This document shows positions 58,141 to 64,000 of a stretch of 64,000 nt of DNA, piece by piece. Both the position numbers and the translations under genes were made by a program. Each line of letters begins with the position of its first letter. The first letter of the stretch is position 1. The stretch is from Castellaniella sp049673105 (GTDB taxonomy: Bacteria; Pseudomonadota; Gammaproteobacteria; Burkholderiales; Burkholderiaceae_B), in assembly GCF_049673105.1 (NCBI RefSeq), contig NZ_JBATXG010000006.1, positions 176,537 through 240,536 of the forward strand. The letters run 5' to 3'. Under the pieces are notes generated by a model. That model saw only the letters and a program-made list of their open reading frames with translations, was not told where the DNA came from and made no database searches.

Positions 58141-59433
58141 ATGTTCGAACGGCTTTTCAAGCTCAAAGACCACGGCACCAACGCCCGCACCGAACTGCTC
58201 GCGGGCCTGACCACCTTTCTGACGATGTCCTACATCATCTTCGTGAATCCCGACATCCTGTCCAGCACCGGCATGGACAAAGGTTCGGTATTCGTCGCCA
58301 CCTGCCTGGCGGCGGCGCTGGGGTCGCTGATCATGGCCTTCTTCGCCAACTGGCCCATCGGCATGGCGCCGGGCATGGGCCTGAACGCCTTTTTCGCCTT
58401 CACGGTGGTCGCCCAGATGGGCTATACCTGGGAACAGGCCCTGGGGGCCGTCTTCATTTCGGGGGTGATCTTCGTCATCCTGACCGTCACCGGCGCCCGA
58501 GAATGGTTGGTGGCGGGCATCCCGGCATCCTTGCGTTCCGCCATTACCGCCGGGATCGGCTTGTTCCTGGGCATCATCGCCCTGCACGGGGCAGGCATCG
58601 TGGTCGCCAACCCGGCCACGATGGTAGGTCTGGGCAATCTGACCACGATGTCCACTTTGTTCGCAATCCTGGGGTTCTTCATCATCGCCGCCCTGGCCGC
58701 CATGCAGGTGCGCGGCGCCATCCTGATCGGCATTCTGGCCATCACCCTGCTCTCGGTCGTCACCGGCCTGACGCAATATCAGGGGATTTTCTCTGCTCCC
58801 CCCAGCCTGGACCCGACCTTGTTCAAGCTGGATATTGCCGGGGTGCTCAATACCGGTTTCTTCCACATCATCCTGGTCTTTGTCCTGGTCGAAGTGTTTG
58901 ACGCCACCGGCACCATGATCGGAGTCGCCACCCGCGCCGGCCTGATCAAGCCCAACAACCCCGGTCGCCTGGGCCGCGCCCTGCTGTCTGATAGCTGCGC
59001 CATCGTGGCGGGATCGATGCTGGGCACCAGCAGCACCACGGCTTATATCGAAAGCGCCTCCGGCGTCCAGGCGGGCGGGCGCACCGGCATGACCGCCCTG
59101 GTCATCGGCGTGCTGTTCCTGTTGGCCCTGTTCCTGTCCCCTCTGGCCGGCATCGTGCCCGCCTATGCCACCGCACCCGCCCTGCTCTACGTCGCCTGCC
59201 TGATGCTGCGCGAACTGGTGGACGTGAAATGGGACGACATCACCGAATCCGTACCGGCAGCCATCACCGCCGTCGCCATGCCGCTGACCTATTCCATCGC
59301 CAACGGCCTGGCTTTCGGCTTCATCAGCTATGTGGTGATCAAGGCGCTGTCCGGGCGTTTCCGCGAGATTCACCCCGCCACCCTGCTGGTCGCCATTCTG
59401 TTCGTCATCAAATACGCCTTGTTCCCAGGGTAA
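58141..59433 (+). CDS. NCS2-family purine (guanine/hypoxanthine/adenine) permease
   Basis: AzgA-like (COG2252) nucleobase:cation symporter, 430 residues, about 13 helices. Marks are the N-terminal MFERLFKLKDHGTNARTE segment, TTFLTMSYIIFVNP, GMAPGMGLNAFFAF, EVFDATGTMIGVATRAG and MLGTSSTTAYIESASG (core GTSSTTAYIESA). The last two blocks define the purine-specific branch over uracil/xanthine permeases. The exact base is not readable from sequence. Confidence 0.92.
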   Translation: MFERLFKLKDHGTNARTELLAGLTTFLTMSYIIFVNPDILSSTGMDKGSVFVATCLAAALGSLIMAFFANWPIGMAPGMGLNAFFAFTVVAQMGYTWEQALGAVFISGVIFVILTVTGAREWLVAGIPASLRSAITAGIGLFLGIIALHGAGIVVANPATMVGLGNLTTMSTLFAILGFFIIAALAAMQVRGAILIGILAITLLSVVTGLTQYQGIFSAPPSLDPTLFKLDIAGVLNTGFFHIILVFVLVEVFDATGTMIGVATRAGLIKPNNPGRLGRALLSDSCAIVAGSMLGTSSTTAYIESASGVQAGGRTGMTALVIGVLFLLALFLSPLAGIVPAYATAPALLYVACLMLRELVDVKWDDITESVPAAITAVAMPLTYSIANGLAFGFISYVVIKALSGRFREIHPATLLVAILFVIKYALFPG

Positions 59434-59527
59434 GCGTCGAACAGACTTGCAGGACGGGTACACTGTCTCCATATAGTTGGAATCCGGGCGGCAATCCTTT
59501 TTCGCCGCCCATCAGCCAGGAGCCCGC

Positions 59528-59908
59528 ATGAGCATCATTGAACTTACCCAGGAAACCTTCCAGGAAGCCACCAAAGCCGAACAGCCCCTGATCATCGATC
59601 TCTGGGCGCCGTGGTGCGGCCCCTGCCGCCAGTTCGCGCCCACCTTCGAAGCAGCGGCGGAAAAACACCCGGACGTCACCTTCGCCAAGATCAACACCGA
59701 AGAACAACAGGAATTGGCGGCTGCCCTGCGCATCCGCTCGATCCCGACTCTGATGGTGTTCCGTGAAAACGTGCTGCTGTTCCAGCAGGCCGGCGCGCTG
59801 GCGGCGTCGCAACTGGAAGAACTCATCACCCAGATCAAAGGCGTCGACATGAGCCAGGTCCACGCCCAGATCGCCGAACAGGAAAAGGCTTCCTCGACCA
59901 CGCATTGA
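59528..59908 (+). CDS. Thioredoxin-family protein
   Basis: Cytosolic thiol-disulfide protein of 126 residues with the redox motif W29-C30-G-P-C33 and the cis-Pro loop SIPTLMVF. A GGAGC ribosome site precedes the ATG, which sits in a TTTTTCGCCGCC-rich leader. A helical C-terminal tail of about 20 residues (MSQVHAQIAEQEKA) extends beyond the standard 108-residue thioredoxin. Its stop overlaps a possible TTG start of the next MFS gene. Confidence 0.93.
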   Translation: MSIIELTQETFQEATKAEQPLIIDLWAPWCGPCRQFAPTFEAAAEKHPDVTFAKINTEEQQELAAALRIRSIPTLMVFRENVLLFQQAGALAASQLEELITQIKGVDMSQVHAQIAEQEKASSTTH

Positions 59909-61422
59909 GTCCGCCCCCCGCCCCCCGCACTTCCCATCGACCGGATCCCGGTCGATGGCGCATTCTCGCCATCCTGCTGACCACCATCTTCATGTCCCTG
60001 ATCGGGGTCAGCATCGTCAACGTCGCTCTACCCTCCATCCACACATCCCTGAACGCCACGCAATCCGATATGCAGTGGGTGTTGTCGGGTTATGCGCTCA
60101 CGTTCGGCGTGGTGCTGGTGGCTGCCGGACGCGCCGGCGATCTGATGGGTCGTGGCGGTCTGTTTCTGATCGGCGTGACGCTCTTTACCCTGTCGTCCAT
60201 TGCCGCCGGCCTGGCGCCGGACGCCGATTGGCTCAATGGCGCCCGCTTTGCCCAGGGCGTGGGCTCCGGCCTGCTCAACCCGCAGGGGCTGAGCATGATC
60301 CAGCATTACTTTCGCGGCGCCGAGCGCGGGCGGGCATTCGGCTATTTCGGCACCGTGGTTGGCTTCTCCGTTGCCATCGGCCCCGTGCTGGGCGGTGTAT
60401 TGATCGAATTGGGCGGCATGCACCTGGGCTGGCGGCTGACTTTCCTGGTCAATGTGCCCATCGGTATCGCCGTCATCATTCTGGGGCTGAAATGGTTTCC
60501 CCGACCGCTCATCCAACTGCCGGGCCGCACCCCGGCTCCGACCCGTCGGACCCGTAGCACAGCCGGTGCGCAGACCGCCACCCAGGCGGGATGGCGCTCG
60601 CTGGATCCCATCGGTTCCCTGCTGCTGGGCCTGGCCGTGCTGTCCTTTCTGTACCCCTTCATGGAATCGCGCAGCGCCCCGTTGACCTGGACGCTGCTGC
60701 CGCTGGGCCTGCTCCTGGCGGCGATCTGGGTCTGGTGGGAACGCCGCGTCACGCGCCAGGGCGGCAGCCCGATGGTCGATCTCCGCATTTTCGCCACCTC
60801 CAGTTTCAGCAACGGCGTCCTGATCATGGCCCTGTATTTCCTGGGCACGACCAGCATCTGGGTGCTGGTGGCCTTGTACGTGCAGGAAGGCCTGGGCATG
60901 TCGGCCCTGGAATCGGGCATGTTCGGCATCCCTGCCGCGCTGCTGTCGTCCTGGGCGGCAGACTGGGCGGGCCGCCGCGTCATGACGTACGGGCGCAAGA
61001 TCGTCATCGGCGGCCTGTTCCTGGCCCTGGCCGGGCTGGCGCTGAGCATGCTGGTGATCCTGTTGCAGATATACGACCTGGCCAGCCCGTGGTGGTTGTT
61101 ATTGACGCTGTCCTTCGTCGGGCTGGCCCAGGGCTCGGTCATCAGCCCCAATCAGGCCCTGACACTGATGGACGTGCCGCTGGACTACGCCGGCAGTTCC
61201 GGCGCCATCCTGCAAACGGGGCAACGCATCGGGACGTCCGTGGGGATCGCCATGATCACCGCCGCGGTGTTCTGGACCCTGGAAAGCGCGTCCTGGCACA
61301 CTGCTGCGCTGGCGGGCTTCGGCGTGATTGGATTAGTCGTGCTGCTGGCGCTGGCCGTGGCCTTCAAGGATCTGCGCAGCCGCCGGCAGATGGCCGAGCA
61401 TCAGGGCGATTTGCCTGCCTGA
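59905..61422 (+). CDS. MFS transporter, DHA2/EmrB type (14 helices)
   Basis: Drug:H+ antiporter-like protein of 505 residues with helix-1 block SLIGVSIVNVALPSIHTSL, motif A GRAGDLMGRGGLFLIG, GVGSGLLNPQGLSMIQ and a Pro/Arg/Thr-rich central loop (residues near 210-225). The TTG at 59905 overlaps the thioredoxin stop (TTGA) and has no clear ribosome site, so the start is uncertain, but no in-frame ATG lies before helix 1. Its 3' end overlaps the convergent pbpG by 22 bases. Substrate unknown. Confidence 0.85.
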   Translation: MSPPPAPRTSHRPDPGRWRILAILLTTIFMSLIGVSIVNVALPSIHTSLNATQSDMQWVLSGYALTFGVVLVAAGRAGDLMGRGGLFLIGVTLFTLSSIAAGLAPDADWLNGARFAQGVGSGLLNPQGLSMIQHYFRGAERGRAFGYFGTVVGFSVAIGPVLGGVLIELGGMHLGWRLTFLVNVPIGIAVIILGLKWFPRPLIQLPGRTPAPTRRTRSTAGAQTATQAGWRSLDPIGSLLLGLAVLSFLYPFMESRSAPLTWTLLPLGLLLAAIWVWWERRVTRQGGSPMVDLRIFATSSFSNGVLIMALYFLGTTSIWVLVALYVQEGLGMSALESGMFGIPAALLSSWAADWAGRRVMTYGRKIVIGGLFLALAGLALSMLVILLQIYDLASPWWLLLTLSFVGLAQGSVISPNQALTLMDVPLDYAGSSGAILQTGQRIGTSVGIAMITAAVFWTLESASWHTAALAGFGVIGLVVLLALAVAFKDLRSRRQMAEHQGDLPA

Positions 61423-62456
61423 TCCGCCAGCATCGGCCCCGCCGTCTGCCCCTGCGCCTGGCTCTTCACGATGCGCAGCGTGCGCACGGCATCGCCAAAG
61501 CGCGCGCCACTCATCCCTTGCGCATTGAGCAGCACCATCGCCAGGCGGCGCCCCGACCAGCGAATCATCATGACCAGACAATCGCCCGCCTCGCGGGTGG
61601 TGCCCGTCTTGGAGGCCAGTATGTCCCACTGAGGCCTGCCCACCAGCAGATTGGTGTTGTTGAAGGTCTGCCCGGCGGCCTCGTAATCCGCATCGGTCGT
61701 GAATTGCCGGATCATGGGCTGCAAGGAAGCAGCCTGGACCAGTTTGCTCAGATCCCTGGCCGAGGATACATTCTCATTGGACAGGCCGACAGGGTCGACA
61801 AAGCGGGAATCATCCATGCCCAGCAGATGCGCTTCGGCATTCATGGCATCGACAAAGGCTTTCATCCCGCCCGGATAAGTCCGGCCCAAGGCATGCGCCG
61901 CACTGTTTTCAGAAGCCGTCAAAGCCACATGCAGCAAGTCCGCGCGACTCCATTTTTCCCCTGCCGATAGCCGCGAGGGCAACTCGCTGGGTACCCCGGT
62001 GTCGCTGGCGTCGATGCGGATCATCTCGTCCATGGGCAGGCCGGCTTTGACCACCACCAGCCCCGTCATCAATTTCGTGATGGAGGCGATGGGCCGCACG
62101 GTGCCTTCATTGCGGGCGAACAATACGTCGGAGGTATCCATGTCCACGACAAAAACCGTGCTGGACCGAAGTTTGCGGATTTCCCCGGCAGGATCGCGCG
62201 TCAGCAGCGATGCATTGGCGGCGGCATCGGGATCGAGCGGCGCAGGCTGCGCGCCCCAGCGCTTGACGGCGACGCGCTTGCCATAGCCGTGCTGGCAAAT
62301 CGGCAAGGCGGGCTGCGCATTGCAGGGGTGAAAATTGGCGGCTTGGGCCGATGCGCCGAATGACCAGACAAGCAGCGTGGCCGCCGCGACTGCCGCTATC
62401 GCTTCGCCTGCCACCTGCCTGTATCGCAAGATCGTGACCACGGATTTGCCTCTCAC
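61401..62456 (-). CDS. pbpG: D-alanyl-D-alanine endopeptidase PbpG (PBP7 type)
   Basis: Periplasmic low-molecular-weight penicillin-binding protein that cleaves peptidoglycan cross-links, 351 residues. A signal peptide (ending SAQAAN) is followed by about 50 unassigned residues containing two Cys, then the active-site motifs S125-ITK128 (ASITKL), SEN (S182-E-N184) and K283TG (SKTGTT). The order and spacing are those of PBP7/DacA-class enzymes; lack of a C-terminal amphipathic anchor favours PBP7. It overlaps the MFS gene by 22 bases at the 3' end. Confidence 0.92.
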   Translation of the reverse strand: MRGKSVVTILRYRQVAGEAIAAVAAATLLVWSFGASAQAANFHPCNAQPALPICQHGYGKRVAVKRWGAQPAPLDPDAAANASLLTRDPAGEIRKLRSSTVFVVDMDTSDVLFARNEGTVRPIASITKLMTGLVVVKAGLPMDEMIRIDASDTGVPSELPSRLSAGEKWSRADLLHVALTASENSAAHALGRTYPGGMKAFVDAMNAEAHLLGMDDSRFVDPVGLSNENVSSARDLSKLVQAASLQPMIRQFTTDADYEAAGQTFNNTNLLVGRPQWDILASKTGTTREAGDCLVMMIRWSGRRLAMVLLNAQGMSGARFGDAVRTLRIVKSQAQGQTAGPMLADQAGKSP

Positions 62457-62463
62457 GGTGTGA

Positions 62464-63288
62464 TTAGGCGGTTTCGTCCTTCATGCGCACCGTCAGGCTT
62501 TGCGCGACGGTGCCCACCGGCCCCTGCCGGTCGCTTAGCACGGCAAAGGTCTCGCCCAAGCCGGTCGGCCCAAAATTGACCTGGACGTCAAAACCCACCC
62601 AACCCGCGACCGGTGGGCGGATGAAATGGATGGTGAGATCCACATTGGCAAAAAATACGCGCTGGGGGTCTTCGCGGACCGCCAGACCATTGGCGGTATC
62701 CACCAGTTTTACGAAACCAGCCACCGGGGGATCGACTTCCCCAGCTACCAGGGGATGCGCGGTCCGCAGCCAGCTACGTCCGCGGCCAGGCCTGGTGTCC
62801 GCATCGCGACGGGTTTCCAGTGTCCCAATAAAGCCGCCATTCCAGAACGATGACAACTGACACGGCGCCAGGGTATCCGGCGGCGGCAAAGGCGTCCATT
62901 CGACCCCCTGCACTTGCCGGGTATCCATCACGGCCAGGCGCCAGATACGCGCATGGATGCTGGTCCGTTCGCCGTGGCGCATCCGAGCTTCGATGAGTTC
63001 AATAGAACGACCGGGCCGCACCACCTGCACATCGATCGTAAATTCGCCGGAATAAATGACGCCCAGCACATCGAAGGACACGCGGGATATCTGTTTGTCG
63101 CTTGGCAGTCGGCGTTCGACTTCGGCCAGCACCAAGCCCGCAGCGGGCGCCAGATGCTGTTCGCCCGGCTGCCAGGCGCCTTGGGAATGCAAGGTGGACA
63201 GGAATTGCTCGTCCCCGCGACGCACATAATAGGCGGACGGATGGTCTTCGTCTGGATGACCCAGATGCAGATTCTGAGCAATAGGCAT
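62464..63288 (-). CDS. TesB-like double-hotdog thioesterase family protein
   Basis: Soluble protein of 274 residues with a two-hotdog layout: an N-terminal half with YYVRRGDEQFLSTLHSQGAW and RPGRSIELIEARMRHG, and a C-terminal half with FIRPPVAGWVGFDVQVNFGPTGLGETFAVLSD (core GWVGFDVQVNF). This resembles acyl-CoA thioesterases of the Acot/TesB type (DUF-type thioesterase family). Substrate not assigned. It begins shortly downstream of the dctM terminator and ends eight bases before pbpG. Confidence 0.75.
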   Translation of the reverse strand: MPIAQNLHLGHPDEDHPSAYYVRRGDEQFLSTLHSQGAWQPGEQHLAPAAGLVLAEVERRLPSDKQISRVSFDVLGVIYSGEFTIDVQVVRPGRSIELIEARMRHGERTSIHARIWRLAVMDTRQVQGVEWTPLPPPDTLAPCQLSSFWNGGFIGTLETRRDADTRPGRGRSWLRTAHPLVAGEVDPPVAGFVKLVDTANGLAVREDPQRVFFANVDLTIHFIRPPVAGWVGFDVQVNFGPTGLGETFAVLSDRQGPVGTVAQSLTVRMKDETA

Positions 63289-63324
63289 GCGGCAAGTATA
63301 GTGTTTTTGGATACATCTTCACAT

Positions 63325-63355
63325 AAAAGAAGAGCGCCCTCAGGCGCCCTTCTTC
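63325..63355 (-). terminator. Rho-independent terminator after the TRAP permease gene
   Basis: On the minus strand AAGAAGGGCGCC pairs with GGCGCTCTTCTT (small mismatch near the loop TGAG), followed by TTTT. It lies directly after the dctM stop and before the thioesterase gene. Confidence 0.85.
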
Positions 63356-63361
63356 ACAACA

Positions 63362-64000
63362 TCAACCGAACAGTCCGGGCAGCCAGAGGCTGACGATGGG
63401 CACGTAGGTAATGAAGGCCAGATAGATCAACAGCAGCCCCAGCCAGGGCATGGCCGCGCGGATCACCTGGCCGATGCTCATCTTGGTGATGCCTGCGGTC
63501 ACGAACAGGTTCAGGCCCACGGGCGGGGTGACCATGCCGATCTCCAGGTTGACCACCATGATGATGCCCAGGTGCACCGGATCGATCCCCAGTTCCGTGG
63601 CGATGGGAAACAGGATCGGGGCCAGGATCAGGATGATGCCGGTGGGCTCCATGAAGGCGCCGGCCACCAGGAGCAGGACGTTGACCACGATCAGGAACTG
63701 CCAGGCGCTCATGTCCCAGGCGATGATCTGCTCGGCGATGGCCTGCGGGATGCGTTCGGTGGTCAGCACGTGGGCGAACAGCAGCGCGTTGGCAATGATG
63801 AACATCAGCATGATGGTCACCTTGGAGGCGTCGATCAGGACTTCCGGCACCTGCTTCATGCCGATGTCGCGGTAGACGAACACGGCAATGAAGAAGGCGT
63901 AGACCGCCGCCACGGCAGCCGCCTCGGTGGGCGTGAAGACCCCGCCGTAGATGCCGCCCAGGATGATGATGATCAGCAACAGCCCCCAGATCGAATCGCG
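63362..64000 (-). CDS. TRAP transporter large permease DctM, cut by the right edge
   Basis: C-terminal part (about 212 residues seen) of a DctM-type 12-helix TRAP permease, the ion-coupled membrane subunit for C4-dicarboxylate or related organic acids. Marks are GGIYGGVFTPTEAAAVAAVYA, split as GGIYGGVFTPTEA and AVAAVYA, then MEPTGIILILAPILFPIATELGIDPVHLGIIMVVNLEIGMVTPPVGLNLFV (blocks PTGIILIL, NLEIGMVTPPVGLNLFV). The reading frame continues beyond base 64000. Substrate unknown. Confidence 0.93.
   Translation of the reverse strand, partial: RDSIWGLLLIIIILGGIYGGVFTPTEAAAVAAVYAFFIAVFVYRDIGMKQVPEVLIDASKVTIMLMFIIANALLFAHVLTTERIPQAIAEQIIAWDMSAWQFLIVVNVLLLVAGAFMEPTGIILILAPILFPIATELGIDPVHLGIIMVVNLEIGMVTPPVGLNLFVTAGITKMSIGQVIRAAMPWLGLLLIYLAFITYVPIVSLWLPGLFG

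Noticed and set aside
1..64000. CRISPR array, tRNA or rRNA genes
   Set aside because: No regularly spaced repeats and no cloverleaf or rRNA-like sequence were seen in any gap.

Overview
The window is GC-rich, gene-dense chromosome from a betaproteobacterium, most likely Burkholderiales and probably Alcaligenaceae. This is inferred from gene orders (glnA-ntrB-ntrC, hemW-rdgB-rph-yicC, gmk-rpoZ-spoT, surE-pcm-nlpD), protein style and base composition; no rRNA or tRNA is present to confirm it. No insertion sequence, prophage, CRISPR array or replication origin was seen.

Layout. 1-1982: end of an Fe(III)-type ABC importer (permease cut by the window edge, then ATPase). 2007-6100: glnA-ntrB-ntrC nitrogen-regulation operon (minus strand) with a textbook sigma-54 promoter and an upstream NtrC box. 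6094-9668: hemW, rdgB, rph and divergent yicC. 9669-12958: a denitrification-type module of a small membrane protein, a diheme NorC and a 14-helix NorB, behind a perfect FNR/DNR box. 12961-16524: urea channel, fosmidomycin-type and cyanate-type MFS exporters, and a perfect bidirectional terminator. 16553-21189: fabB/fabA, an orphan FlhE-like protein head-to-head with an NRDE/TANGO2 protein, a YqeY protein and an unusual Old Yellow Enzyme. 21333-23363: KtrAB potassium uptake. 23424-25752: polar amino-acid ABC importer without its ATPase, running directly into an O-acetylation-type cassette (MBOAT plus two SGNH proteins, 25755-29786).

29914-37345 is accessory: a secreted protein of unknown function, an MFS pump, an orphan branched-chain-type binding protein, a quinone oxidoreductase, an asparagine synthetase, an ABC ATPase with degraded catalytic motifs and a small charged protein. 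37560-39181 is a decayed defence locus: an intact AbiEi antitoxin, a truncated AbiEii toxin and, joined directly to it, the C-terminal end of a type I restriction HsdR. 39372-43752 returns to housekeeping (xthA, gmk, rpoZ, spoT), then ppiD, ugpQ, rlmJ, an RluF-like synthase, ubiC, glnB, argH, trhO, rlmD, a PolB-type exonuclease, nlpD, pcm, surE, plsY, tsaD, a purine permease, thioredoxin, an MFS pump, pbpG, a thioesterase and a TRAP permease cut by the right edge.

The genes link in a few ways. GlnB (49105-49458) is the family-level signal protein for the NtrB/NtrC pair, so both halves of the nitrogen cascade are here. The nor module carries the only clear oxygen/NO-type regulatory site. The most unusual elements are the NorC fused to a caa3-oxidase-like cytochrome c domain, the abiEii::hsdR scar, the ABC ATPase lacking its catalytic glutamate, the Old Yellow Enzyme with three altered active-site positions, a structured minus-strand transcript candidate upstream of ppiD, and the absence of rpoS from its usual place beside nlpD.
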